Assembly: GCA_046330455.1 (NCBI GenBank)
Contig: JAXLSU010000004.1
Location: 171,086 to 235,085, forward strand
Source: CAVQXR01 sp046330455
GTDB taxonomy: Bacteria > Actinomycetota > Thermoleophilia > Gaiellales > Gaiellaceae
Length of the DNA stretch: 64,000 bases
Direction of reading: 5' to 3'
A model generated the notes under the pieces. It was given only the letters and a program-made list of their open reading frames with translations. It was not told the DNA's origin and made no database searches. The translations under genes were made by a program, and so were the position numbers. This document shows, piece after piece, positions 27,905 through 36,183 of the stretch; the first letter of the stretch is position 1; each line of letters begins with the position of its first letter.

Positions 27905-28150
27905 TTAGCCTTCCTGAAAGAGCCGGAGCAGCTCCGGCGGAGCCTGAACGGCGCCGCGCAGCGCCCGGGAGAAGGCCCGGCGCGAGAGCGCGCGCTCGAA
28001 GCACGGAGCGGAAGGGCACAGGTACGCACCCCGGCCCTCGGCGCGCGAGGACGGATCGTGGACGAGCGCTCCCGCACGGGCGACGAAGCGCAGCAGCTCG
28101 CGCTTGTCCGCACGCCTGCCGCACCCGACGCACGTCCGGACGGGCGTCAT
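27905..28150 (-). CDS. ylxR: YlxR (DUF448) RNA-binding protein
   Basis: 81 residues with the family signature PVRTCVGCGRRADKRELLRFV and GRGAYLCPSAPCFERAL. Small protein of the nusA-infB operon, with a proposed RNA-binding or nucleoid-associated role. ATG at 28150 overlaps the nusA stop by four bases (ATGA). Confidence 0.93.
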   Translation of the reverse strand: MTPVRTCVGCGRRADKRELLRFVARAGALVHDPSSRAEGRGAYLCPSAPCFERALSRRAFSRALRGAVQAPPELLRLFQEG

Positions 28151-29526
28151 GCCCCAGAGAGCTCACCGCCCTCGGGCTCACCGCTCGCGGCAGCCTCGAT
28201 CGGCGCCTCATCCGCGACGGGCGGCGGCGCCGCCGGAACGGTCGCGGGCGTCGCCTCTCCGTCCTTCTCGGCCAGCGCGCGGTGGGCCGGGATGCCGCAG
28301 TAGCGCGACCCCGGAAGCGAGGCGTTCGGGCAGCGCTTGCCGGTCGAGAGCACGGCCGAGCAGCGGCCCGAGTAGTCCTCTCCCTCCTCCCCGCCGCCGT
28401 AGGCGAGCTCGGCCTCGGCCTCCGCGTACTGGGTCTCCGAGTTGATGTCGACCTTCCACCCCGTGAGGCGCGCGGCGAGGCGGGCGTTCATGCCCTCCTT
28501 GCCGATCGCGAGCGAGAGCTGGTCGTCGGGGACGAGGACCGTCGCCTCCTTGCCCTCGTCGTCGATCAACACCTCCCGGACGCGGGCAGGCGAGAGCGCC
28601 TTTGCGATGAAGCGGGCCGGCTCCGGGTTCCACGGGATGATGTCGATCTTCTCGCCGCGCAGCTCCGACACGACCATGCGCACCCGCGACCCGCGCGGCC
28701 CGACGCAGGCGCCGACCGGGTCGACGCCCTGGGCGTGGGACTGGACTGCGATCTTCGAGCGGTACCCCGGCTCGCGGGCGACCGCCCGGATCTCGACGAG
28801 CCCGTCTGCGACCTCCGGCACCTCGAGCTCGAAGAGGGTCCGGATCAGCTCGGGGTCGCGGCGCGAGAGAATGACCTGCGGGCCCTTCGTGCCCGACCGG
28901 ACCTCCGTGATCACGGCCTTGATCCGGCTGCCCTGCTCGTACCGCTCGCCGTCGACCTGCTCGGAGCGGGGCAGAAGGGCCTCGACCTTGCCGAGGTCGA
29001 CCAGCACGTTGTTGCGGTCGCCGGCCTGCTGCACGATCCCGGTGACGACCTCGCCGACCCGGTCGACGTACTCCTCGTACATCATCGCGCGCTCGGCCTC
29101 GCGGATCCGCTGCAGGATCACCTGCTTCGCGGTCTGGGCCGCGATCCGACCGAAGTTGTCGGGCGTCACGTCGCGCTTGCTCACCTGCTCGGGCGGGACG
29201 GCCGACCAGTCGATGTCGAGATCGTCGTCCTGGATCAGCGTGTGCGACTTCTCGCCCGTCTCGGCCTCGGCCGCCTCGAGCTCGTCGAGCTTGCGCTCGC
29301 GAGCCTCGTCGAGGAGCACCGCCTCGATATCGGCGGGAAGCTCGATCGCGAACACCCGGAAGTCGCCCGTCTCGTGGTCGAGCGCGACCTGGGCGTGCCG
29401 TGCGGCGCCGGCCGTCTTCTTGTAGGCGGCGAGCAGCGCGTCTTCGAGGGCCTCGACGAGGGTGTCCTCCTCGATTCCCTTCTCCTTCTCGATCTGCTGG
29501 ACAGCTTCGAGGATCTCTCTACTCAT
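28147..29526 (-). CDS. nusA: Transcription termination/antitermination protein NusA with C-terminal zinc-finger-like extension
   Basis: 459 residues from the ATG at 29526 (MSREILEAVQQIEKEKG). The N-terminal RNA-polymerase-binding domain, S1 domain (about 130-200, VGEVVTGIVQQ), KH1 (GVDPVGACVGPRGSRV) and KH2 (LSLAIGKEGMNARLAARLTGW) are all present. After the KH domains, in place of the acidic repeats of proteobacterial NusA, there is a Cys/His cluster: Cys389, Cys399, Cys410 and His415 (C-x9-C-x10-C-x4-H) and then an Ala/Pro/Glu tail. The start overlaps the end of rimP by eight bases. Confidence 0.95.
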   Translation of the reverse strand: MSREILEAVQQIEKEKGIEEDTLVEALEDALLAAYKKTAGAARHAQVALDHETGDFRVFAIELPADIEAVLLDEARERKLDELEAAEAETGEKSHTLIQDDDLDIDWSAVPPEQVSKRDVTPDNFGRIAAQTAKQVILQRIREAERAMMYEEYVDRVGEVVTGIVQQAGDRNNVLVDLGKVEALLPRSEQVDGERYEQGSRIKAVITEVRSGTKGPQVILSRRDPELIRTLFELEVPEVADGLVEIRAVAREPGYRSKIAVQSHAQGVDPVGACVGPRGSRVRMVVSELRGEKIDIIPWNPEPARFIAKALSPARVREVLIDDEGKEATVLVPDDQLSLAIGKEGMNARLAARLTGWKVDINSETQYAEAEAELAYGGGEEGEDYSGRCSAVLSTGKRCPNASLPGSRYCGIPAHRALAEKDGEATPATVPAAPPPVADEAPIEAAASGEPEGGELSGA

Positions 29527-29968
29527 GCCAATGCCCCTCATCGATCAGGTTCGCCCGGACGATCTCCTCGTACGGGATCGAGACAGGTGTCTCACCGACG
29601 GTGAGCAGGACGGCGTCGGTACCGACCTCGGCCACCTCGCCCCGAAACCGCCGCTTGCCGCCGAGCTCGTGTGCCGTACGCACGCCGACCCGCTGGCCAC
29701 GCGCGGCGGTGAAGTGCTCGCGTGTCCTCAGCGGGCGCTGGATGCCCGGGCTCGAGACGTCGACCGTGTACCGGTCGAGGTAGCTCCGCAGGGCGTCCGT
29801 CACGCGCTCGCAGAGCGCGTGGTCGACCCCGTCGGGATGGTCGATGTAGACGCAGAAGCGCTCCGGCCCCGCGAGCTCGACGGCGAGCACCTCGACCTCG
29901 GGCAGGCCGGCGCCCACCGTGCCGGCGACATCTCCGTACAGCTGCCGTTCTCGCTCGTAGACCTGCAT
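29519..29968 (-). CDS. rimP: Ribosome maturation factor RimP
   Basis: 149 residues. N-terminal domain with LPEVEVLAVELAGPERFCVYIDHPDGV, then the conserved YTVDVSSPGIQRPLRT and a C-terminal Sm-like barrel. Needed for 30S assembly. It starts the rimP-nusA-ylxR-infB operon and overlaps nusA by eight bases. ATG at 29968. Confidence 0.95.
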   Translation of the reverse strand: MQVYERERQLYGDVAGTVGAGLPEVEVLAVELAGPERFCVYIDHPDGVDHALCERVTDALRSYLDRYTVDVSSPGIQRPLRTREHFTAARGQRVGVRTAHELGGKRRFRGEVAEVGTDAVLLTVGETPVSIPYEEIVRANLIDEGHWHE

Positions 29969-30010
29969 CCGCTTCGTCGCTCCGTGTGACAGGAAATGTG
30001 CCCCCTCACG

Positions 30011-30033
30011 AAAAGCGGGCGCTGAGCGCCCAC
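30011..30033 (-). terminator. Rho-independent terminator after dtd
   Basis: Read on the minus strand downstream of dtd, GTGGGCGC pairs with GCGCCCGC around a TCA loop (8-base stem, one G-U pair), followed directly by TTTT. It lies between dtd and rimP, so it separates their transcripts. Confidence 0.6.
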
Positions 30034-30107
30034 TTCCAAGTGCTGGATCGTGTGGTGGCAGCTCCCAGGATAGCAGGAGGCTCGCGGCGAATCACCGGAT
30101 TCGTGCG

Positions 30108-30545
30108 TCATGTCTCGAGCATGATCGTGACCGGCCCCTCGTTCTCGATCTCGACCAGCATTCGCGCCCCGAACGTCCCGGTGGCAACGGTCGTCCCCGT
30201 CCGGCGCAGCTCGTCGCAGAACAGCTCGTAGAGCGCGGTCGCGAGTTCGGGTCGCGCCGCGCCGGAGAAGCTCGGCCGGTTCCCCTTGCGGGTATCGGCA
30301 ACGAGCGTGAACTGGCTGACGACGAGGGCGGCGCCGCCCATGTCGACGAGGCTCCGATCGAGCTTTCCCGCCTCGTTCTCGAAGATCCGCAGCGCAGCGA
30401 CGCGGCGGGCGAGCCCCGCGGCGCCTTCGGGCGTGTCGTCCGACGCAATCCCGAGCAGCACGCACAGGCCCGGGCCGATCTCGCCGACGGTCTCACGGTC
30501 GACGACGACACGTGCCCTCCGCACTCGCTGGATGAGCGCCTTCAC
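30108..30545 (-). CDS. dtd: D-aminoacyl-tRNA deacylase
   Basis: 145 residues, full length. Begins MKALIQRVRRARVVVD and carries the Dtd signatures LVVSQFTLVADTRKGNRPSF (SQxT active site) and the C-terminal NEGPVTIMLET (cross-subunit GxP-type motif). Removes D-amino acids from mischarged tRNA. Start GTG at 30545. It is followed by a hairpin terminator. Confidence 0.95.
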   Translation of the reverse strand: MKALIQRVRRARVVVDRETVGEIGPGLCVLLGIASDDTPEGAAGLARRVAALRIFENEAGKLDRSLVDMGGAALVVSQFTLVADTRKGNRPSFSGAARPELATALYELFCDELRRTGTTVATGTFGARMLVEIENEGPVTIMLET

Positions 30546-30666
30546 GGCCGTTGCGCCCCTCCGGCCGGATATCCGGTTCCCCGGGACGGCATCTCTGCCG
30601 GGAGGATCGCAGGTCGGCGGCTGCCGTGTGCGATGTCACCCCGGGGCGGGGCGGCAGAAGGGCCGG

Positions 30667-32319
30667 TCAGTCCTTCTTGCGCCGGCCGAGCTGGCGGGCC
30701 CACCAGTCGTTGGCGGTCGCCTTCTCGTCAGGGTTCTCGGCTGCGACCGTCGACTGCGGGAGCGCCCCTACGGGCTCGGGCTCGGCGGTGCTCTCTGCAC
30801 CGTTTGCCTGGAAGAACGAGCGGCTCTCGGCGAGCTCGTCGTGACCGTTGGACGCCGGGGCGCTCTTTGCGGGCTGGGCGGCACGGGCAGGCTTGCCGGA
30901 GGGGCCGCCCTCGCGCCCTTCCAGCTCGCGCTTCAGCATGCCGGCGAGCGACAGCGAGCTGACGAGATCGGTCTCGAGCTCGTTCAGGCGGTCGAAGGCT
31001 CCGTGGATGAGCCCGTCCCAGTCGCCCCGCTCCCGTTCGAGGCGCTCGGTCTCGGCCGCCAGCACCTGCTCGCGGGCTGCGAGGTCGGCATCGCGGCTGG
31101 CGAGCGCCTCCTCCCGGCCGGCGAGGTCTTCCTCGGTCCGGGCCTGATCTGCCGCCACGGCGTCGAGCCCGGCCTCGCGCTCCTGCGCGGCCGCCTCGCG
31201 CGCCTCGAGCCCGGCCTCGCTCTCGGCGAGGGCCCGGGTGCGCCCGTCCAGGTCCTGCTCGAGCGCCGCCAGCGCCGTCTCCCGAGCCTCGGCCGAGGCT
31301 TCCCGCTCGCGCAGATCGGCCTCGTCCCGAACGAGGCTCGCACCGCGCTCGTCGACCTCTGCACGGGCAGCGGCGAGCTCGTCGGCTCTCCGGGTGTGCT
31401 CCGCCTCGAGCTCGGTCAGGCGCGCCGCGTGAGTCGCCTCGAGCTCGGTCGCCTGCGAGGCCAGCGCCGCCTCGAGATCCGCAGCCTTCGTCTCGAGCGC
31501 GAGCTCGGCCTCGGACAGGACCTGTTCGCGCGCATCGAGTGCCTGGAGGCGGGTCTCGAGCTCCGTCTCGCGAGCCGACAGCCGGGTCTTCGATTCCTTT
31601 GCGGCCTCGCCCCAGATCGCCTGCTCCTCTTCGAGGCGCTCGGCTTCGGCCTCGAGCTCGGCGAGCTTGCCCACGAGCTCGGTCTCGCGGCTCTCCAGCG
31701 CCTGCTGGCGCTCCACCGCCGTCGACTCGAGCTCGTCGAGCGTCCGGATCTGCTCGGTCAGCGCCTCCTCACGCTCGGCGATCTCGCCCGCTCGCTGGCG
31801 TAGCGCGTCGGTCTTCTCGACCAGGGAGCGCTCGAGCGCTTCCAGCCGCGCCCGGGCCTCCTCGACGAAGCTCTGCCCTCGCCCGCGGGGCACCGACTCG
31901 ACGGCAGCGGGAGCGGGATCCGGGCGCTCGGGCTCGCTGGCCTCGGTCGCGGCCGGCTCGTGGGCTGCGGGCTCGCCGCCGGCCGCGTCCACCGTCTCGG
32001 GCTCCGGGGCCGGCGGCTCGTCCACAGCCGGAGCCTCGTCCGCGGTGGACTCGCCCGCCTTGCGACGCTGGGCCTCGAGCTCGGCCCGCAGGCCGTAGGT
32101 GTCGGCCGCAGGGGTGTCGTCGTCGCCGGTTCCGTCCGCGACCGGCTCGGTCGCGAGCCTCAGCGCGGTCGGGAATCCCGCCTCGCGTCCGAGCTCGTCT
32201 CCACGCTGCGCCGTCTCTGCCATCTCGTCGCCATCCCCCATCGGCGTACCCGGATCGAGGGACGATCCCCCCTTCGAGGGAGCGACTTCCGAACGGCCCT
32301 TGCGCTTCAGCAGTCCCAC
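30667..32319 (-). CDS. Large coiled-coil protein of unknown function
   Basis: 550 residues from the GTG at 32319, with GGAG seven bases upstream. N-terminus is basic (VGLLKRKGRSEV), then an Ala/Pro/Glu-rich disordered stretch to about 155, then about 300 residues of nearly unbroken heptad-like coiled coil rich in Glu, Ala, Arg, Leu, and a low-complexity C-terminal part ending NDWWARQLGRRKKD. No catalytic motif. The repeats (many ARETxLAAREx-like segments) suggest a rod-shaped scaffold. A structural or chromosome/cell-shape role is possible; the coiled coil alone does not identify a family. Confidence 0.6.
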   Translation of the reverse strand: MGLLKRKGRSEVAPSKGGSSLDPGTPMGDGDEMAETAQRGDELGREAGFPTALRLATEPVADGTGDDDTPAADTYGLRAELEAQRRKAGESTADEAPAVDEPPAPEPETVDAAGGEPAAHEPAATEASEPERPDPAPAAVESVPRGRGQSFVEEARARLEALERSLVEKTDALRQRAGEIAEREEALTEQIRTLDELESTAVERQQALESRETELVGKLAELEAEAERLEEEQAIWGEAAKESKTRLSARETELETRLQALDAREQVLSEAELALETKAADLEAALASQATELEATHAARLTELEAEHTRRADELAAARAEVDERGASLVRDEADLREREASAEARETALAALEQDLDGRTRALAESEAGLEAREAAAQEREAGLDAVAADQARTEEDLAGREEALASRDADLAAREQVLAAETERLERERGDWDGLIHGAFDRLNELETDLVSSLSLAGMLKRELEGREGGPSGKPARAAQPAKSAPASNGHDELAESRSFFQANGAESTAEPEPVGALPQSTVAAENPDEKATANDWWARQLGRRKKD

Positions 32320-32342
32320 CGCACGCTCCAGCGCCGCCCGCC

Positions 32343-32627
32343 CTAGAGCACGGCGTCGTCTGCCGGCCCGGAGTGCACGGAGCAGCCCAGGTATTCGAGC
32401 GCGAGCAGGGCCTCCTCGGTGAAGCGGACCGCTTCGTCGAACGAGGTGAAGCTGTACGGGCCGAGCGGCATGGGCTCGTGGTTGAGGCCGTTCGCCGGAA
32501 ACACCTCGACCTCGACGACGCAGGCCTCGCCGCGATCGATGCCTCGCAGCGCGACGACCGTGCGCTCGTCCTTCCGGGCGTGGCGGCTGAAGAGCTCGCC
32601 TCCGAGATCCAGTTCGTTCAGATCCAT
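32343..32627 (-). CDS. Hypothetical protein, 94 residues
   Basis: ATG at 32627 gives MDLNELDLGGELFSRHARKD and a small alpha/beta protein without membrane helices. Hallmarks are TVVALRGIDRGEACVVEVEV and FTSFDEAVRFTEEALLALEYLGC. I do not recognise the family. It lies 23 bases upstream of the coiled-coil gene on the same strand and 34 bases after the next hypothetical, so it looks cotranscribed with both. Confidence 0.6.
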   Translation of the reverse strand: MDLNELDLGGELFSRHARKDERTVVALRGIDRGEACVVEVEVFPANGLNHEPMPLGPYSFTSFDEAVRFTEEALLALEYLGCSVHSGPADDAVL

Positions 32628-32661
32628 CCCGACGGTGCATCGGCCGGCAGCCCGTCCCCGC

Positions 32662-33186
32662 TTAGGGACGCGCATCCCTGAGCCGAGTGACACCGTCCCG
32701 GGTGCGCTCGTTCGGAGCTCTTCTCGCGCCTCCGAGCAGGGCGACGGGATCGCCGACCACCACCTCCACGCCGTAGGCAGCGAGATCGCCGGCCACACGG
32801 TCGGCGAGGCGGCGGCGGCGACGGCCGCCGAGGCGCCCACCGGGCAGCGGCACGACGAGGCGTCGCGGGTAGGCGAGCTGGCCCCGCCAGCCGCGGTCGG
32901 CCTCGACGACACGCCCCCACACCATGACCGAGCCGACCACGCGGAGGCGGTCGGTGGGGTCCCGGCCCGGATCGCGACGCAGGTAGGCGAGTGCCCGCGC
33001 AGCCTCCCTCGCTGCGTGGACACCGCAGACGCAGTCGAAGCCGGGCGGATCGTGAAGAGACGGCCTGGCCCACGGAAGCGCCGCGAGCGTGCGCCTGCAG
33101 ACCGACTCGAAGGGCTCCTCCGGCCTCCAGAGCACCGGGTAGACGAGCGAGCTCAGCCGGTAGCGCCCCTCCTCGTCTCTGGCCAC
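32662..33186 (-). CDS. Conserved actinobacterial hypothetical protein (LVGWRAW family), 5' end unclear
   Basis: 174 residues from the first available start, GTG at 33186. The protein has a conserved-looking block LSSLVYPVLWRPEEPFESVC and a Cys pair in FDCVCGVHAA; these, with the sequence PLVGWRAW encoded immediately upstream of the GTG, resemble an actinobacterial family I have seen but cannot name. The upstream PLVGWRAW is open but has no ATG, GTG or TTG in frame, and it overlaps the end of the proline-rich gene at 33243-33380 in another frame. The gene may be the 3' part of a frameshifted fusion (see findings). Confidence 0.55.
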   Translation of the reverse strand: MARDEEGRYRLSSLVYPVLWRPEEPFESVCRRTLAALPWARPSLHDPPGFDCVCGVHAAREAARALAYLRRDPGRDPTDRLRVVGSVMVWGRVVEADRGWRGQLAYPRRLVVPLPGGRLGGRRRRRLADRVAGDLAAYGVEVVVGDPVALLGGARRAPNERTRDGVTRLRDARP

Positions 33187-33242
33187 GGCCCAGGCGCGCC
33201 AACCGACGAGCGGCTCGAGCGAGTCGGGGACGACCGGTACGG

Positions 33243-33380
33243 CTACGGCGCCACCTTCTCGGGCTCGGGTGCAGCCTTCACCGGAGGCTCGGGCTCCCGC
33301 GGCGGATCGGGATCCCGGCGCGGGATCGGGTCCTCGATGGGCTCGATCGTGATCACCCGCCGTGGCTCGCCGATCTCCAT
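33243..33380 (-). CDS. Small proline-rich protein
   Basis: 45 residues from the ATG at 33380: MEIGEPRRVITIEPIEDPIP, then an alternating Pro/Glu/Arg tail to PEKVAP. Short peptides of the form RxIxxEPxxxPxP are common in high-G+C actinobacteria and appear before the LVGWRAW-type gene. The ribosome binding site is weak. It either encodes a separate small protein or is the N-terminus of the downstream gene, from which it is offset by one base. Confidence 0.45.
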   Translation of the reverse strand: MEIGEPRRVITIEPIEDPIPRRDPDPPREPEPPVKAAPEPEKVAP

Positions 33381-33456
33381 CACCCGATGAGACGCCCGCC
33401 GACCTGAAAAGGAAGGCGGCGACGGCAGGGAGCCTACAGCGTGCGGTGATCCGGCG

Positions 33457-34578
33457 CTAGGCGCCGCCGGGCTCGACGGGTGTCTCGATCTCGGGGTTCG
33501 CTGACCCGGGCGAGGCTGCGATCGCGCGCCTGCCCTCGCGCCAGGCATCGATCATGATCTGGATGCCCTTCGTCACGGGCACAGCGAGCAGCGCCCCCAC
33601 GATCCCGAACAGGGCCGTGAAGGCGATCACGGTCACGACGGAGAGGAACGGGTGGATCTCGACCGTCTTCTTGAAGACCTTCGGCGTGATCAGGTTGTTC
33701 TCGAGCTGCTGGTAGACGATCAGGACCGCCCCGACGACGACGCCCTTCCACGGCTCCTCGAGCAGCCCGACGATCACGACGGGGATCGTTCCGAGCGTCG
33801 CACCGATGTTCGGGATCAGGTCGGTGATCCCCACGAACAGCGCGAGCGGTGCCGCGTACGGCAGCCCGAGCAGCTTCATGGTCACGAACGTCGTCAGACC
33901 GGCAATCAGCCCGATCAGGAACTTCCCGTACCAGTAGCCCGTGTTCATCTCGAAGATCTCGTGCGCCGAGCGGCTGAAGGCCGGGCGCCCGGGCTCCGGA
34001 ACGCGGCGCATCACGCGGTCTTTCAGCTCGCGCCCGTACACGAGGAAGTAGAGCGTGAACGTGAAGATCATGAACGCCGCGAACCCTCCGCTCACGAGAG
34101 CGCCGACGAAGTCGAGTACCCTGCCGGAGCCCTCGAAGAAGCTCGCGACACCGGTGGCGGCGTTCCCGGCCGTCTCGATCGCCTCGTCGGCATTCAGGGA
34201 GTCGGCGGCGCCCGTGTCCTGAAGCTGCGCGACGTAGCCCGGAATCGCCTCCTTGAGCGCCTTCGCGCCGTCGATCACCGACGGGATGATCGCGATCGCG
34301 AAGACGAGGAGGCAGCCGCCGATCACGAGGAAGGCGAGCGTCGTGGACATCCCGCGGCCCATTCCCCGTCGCTGGAAGATCCGCACGAGCGGCTCGATCG
34401 AGAACGCCAGGAAGCCGGCGGCGACGAGCCAGGTGATCGTGTCCCGCACGAGCCAGATCGCCAGCAGCAGCGCCGCGACCCCGAGGATCACGGCGACGAC
34501 GGTCGCCGTGCCCAGGGCGAAGAACCTGCGATTGGGGACCCCTGCCGGGATCTCGTGCTGGACGGGCGGCACGGACAT
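33457..34578 (-). CDS. AI-2E family transporter (PerM/YdiK-like membrane protein)
   Basis: 373 residues with about eight membrane helices in the family order: two N-terminal pairs, a cytoplasmic/periplasmic helical region (about 105-160), and a C-terminal bundle. The family signature PNIGATLGTIPVVIVG and QQLENNLITPKVFKKTVEIHP are clear. Members have been linked to autoinducer-2 export, Na+/H+ antiport and sporulation in various species; the substrate here is unknown. ATG at 34578; only 47 bases separate it from the divergent YihY gene. Confidence 0.9.
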   Translation of the reverse strand: MSVPPVQHEIPAGVPNRRFFALGTATVVAVILGVAALLLAIWLVRDTITWLVAAGFLAFSIEPLVRIFQRRGMGRGMSTTLAFLVIGGCLLVFAIAIIPSVIDGAKALKEAIPGYVAQLQDTGAADSLNADEAIETAGNAATGVASFFEGSGRVLDFVGALVSGGFAAFMIFTFTLYFLVYGRELKDRVMRRVPEPGRPAFSRSAHEIFEMNTGYWYGKFLIGLIAGLTTFVTMKLLGLPYAAPLALFVGITDLIPNIGATLGTIPVVIVGLLEEPWKGVVVGAVLIVYQQLENNLITPKVFKKTVEIHPFLSVVTVIAFTALFGIVGALLAVPVTKGIQIMIDAWREGRRAIAASPGSANPEIETPVEPGGA

Positions 34579-34625
34579 CGCTTCCAGGGTTCTGGCAGCG
34601 CGGGAAGAATCCTCTCACGATCGTA

Positions 34626-35600
34626 ATGAGCGATTCCGGCCAGGATCCCGACCTCCGAGACGCCGGCCCCGGGCCCGCGTCCGCGCCCGACCCGGCGGCT
34701 GAGCACGGCATGCGCGGGCGCGCCGCCGAGACGGTGGCCTGGGGGCAGGAGCTGTACCGTCGCCTCGAGGGCAGGCGTCCGACAAGCCAGGTGGTCGAGG
34801 TCGGCTTCCGCTGGCTCGAGCGCGACGTGCAGATCGCCGGCGGCGTCCTCGGCGGCGGGCTCGCCTACCGCTTCTTCTTCTGGATCCTCGCGCTCAGCGT
34901 TCTCGCGTCCGGCGTGCTCGGCTTTGCCTCGAGGGCCGGCGCCGACCTCCAGTCGACCGCCGACGATGCCGGGGTGGCCGAGACGGTCGCCGAATCCGTC
35001 GTCTCCGCAGCGCAGCAGTCCGAGAACGGCCGCTGGTGGCTCCTGTTCCTCGGCATCTGGCTGACGCTCTGGTTCAGCTGGGGGCTGCTCCGCGCGCTTC
35101 GCCTCGTGCATGCCGCCGCCTGGGGGATCGAGCTCCGTCCGATCCAGCGGCCGCTGCTCGGGCTCGCGGCCGTGATCGCAGCGCCGTTCGTCCTCGCGAC
35201 GCTGATCGGGGGCTCGGGCTGGGTGCGCGTCAACGTCGGCGTGCTTCCGGGCGCCCTGGCGACGCTGGGAGTCGGCGCGATCTTCGCGGTCATCTGGCTG
35301 CGCGTCTCGATGCGGCTCCCGTCACCCGAGCTTCCGTGGAGGGCGTTCATTCCGGGAGCGGTGCTGTTCGGCCTCGGGATCGAGATCCTCCACGTGTTCA
35401 CGGTCTACTTCCTCGAGGCAAAGCTCTCGTCCGCAGAGTCCCACTACGGCGCCCTCGGGCTCGCGGCGACCGTGCTCTTCTACCTCTGGATGATCGGCCG
35501 CGGCGTTGTCTGGGCGGCCGAGCTCAACGCGGTCGTCTGGGGGGTCAGGCACCCCGACGACGGCGAGGGCGAGGCCGCCGCTTCGGCCCCGCCCCGCTAG
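34626..35600 (+). CDS. YihY/virulence factor BrkB family membrane protein
   Basis: 324 residues. Short Pro/Gly-rich cytoplasmic N-terminus, then the YihY fold: about six membrane helices with DVQIAGGVLGGGLAYRFFFWIL in the first (conserved start), and LPWRAFIPGAVLFGLGIEIL and VTVLFYLWMIGRGVVWAAELNAV near the C-terminus. Once annotated as RNase BN in error. Function not established. ATG at 34626; divergent from the AI-2E transporter gene and convergent with the SHOCT protein five bases away. Confidence 0.88.
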   Translation: MSDSGQDPDLRDAGPGPASAPDPAAEHGMRGRAAETVAWGQELYRRLEGRRPTSQVVEVGFRWLERDVQIAGGVLGGGLAYRFFFWILALSVLASGVLGFASRAGADLQSTADDAGVAETVAESVVSAAQQSENGRWWLLFLGIWLTLWFSWGLLRALRLVHAAAWGIELRPIQRPLLGLAAVIAAPFVLATLIGGSGWVRVNVGVLPGALATLGVGAIFAVIWLRVSMRLPSPELPWRAFIPGAVLFGLGIEILHVFTVYFLEAKLSSAESHYGALGLAATVLFYLWMIGRGVVWAAELNAVVWGVRHPDDGEGEAAASAPPR

Positions 35601-35605
35601 CCTGG

Positions 35606-36007
35606 CTACGCGCCGAGCGCCTTGCCCTTGAGCGCCTCGAACTCGGCCTGCGTGATGACGCCGGAGTCGAGCAGCGCCTTGGCCTTCTCGATCTCGGCGG
35701 CAGCGCCTCCGCCGGTGCTCGCCACCGAGCGGACGTAATCGTCCATCTGCGCCTGCTGGGCTTGCGCCTGCTGCATGTTGCGCTCGGCCATGCTGTCGTG
35801 GTTCGTGAGCAGGTACACGAAGACGCCAAGGAACGGAGCGAAGATCATGAACAACACCCAGAGCGTCTTCTTGCCTCCACCGATGTCCCGGCGGCGGAAC
35901 ACGTCGGCGAGGAACGAGAACAGGAGCCAGAACCACATGATCCAGACGAAGAAGAGGATCATCGTCCAGACGATGTCGAGGAACGGATAGTCGGCCGCAA
36001 GCGGCAC
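35606..36007 (-). CDS. Membrane protein with PLDc_N-like domain and C-terminal SHOCT domain
   Basis: 133 residues. Two helices, about 10-32 (LDIVWTMILFFVWIMWFWLLF) and 45-67 (KKTLWVLFMIFAPFLGVFVYLLT), form a PLDc_N-like module, then a Gln-rich spacer and a SHOCT module with IEKAKALLDSGVITQAEFEALKGKAL at the end. SHOCT motifs mediate oligomerisation. GTG at 36007 is preferred over TTG at 36010 because GGAGG then lies six bases upstream. A second SHOCT protein is at 40556. Confidence 0.8.
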   Translation of the reverse strand: MPLAADYPFLDIVWTMILFFVWIMWFWLLFSFLADVFRRRDIGGGKKTLWVLFMIFAPFLGVFVYLLTNHDSMAERNMQQAQAQQAQMDDYVRSVASTGGGAAAEIEKAKALLDSGVITQAEFEALKGKALGA

Positions 36008-36183
36008 CAAGCACCTCCAGGGCTCGGAGACATGAATCGAGCGCTCCCAGTCTCGACCCTCCGGAAGCCCGTGTCGTCATGCCATCGGGATGAACTCGCG
36101 TCCCGTTCTGATCGCGTGGACCGTGCGTCACCTGGGTACCCTGTTACCGGCGGCGGGCGGGCCTGCCCGGTTGGCCTCAGACG

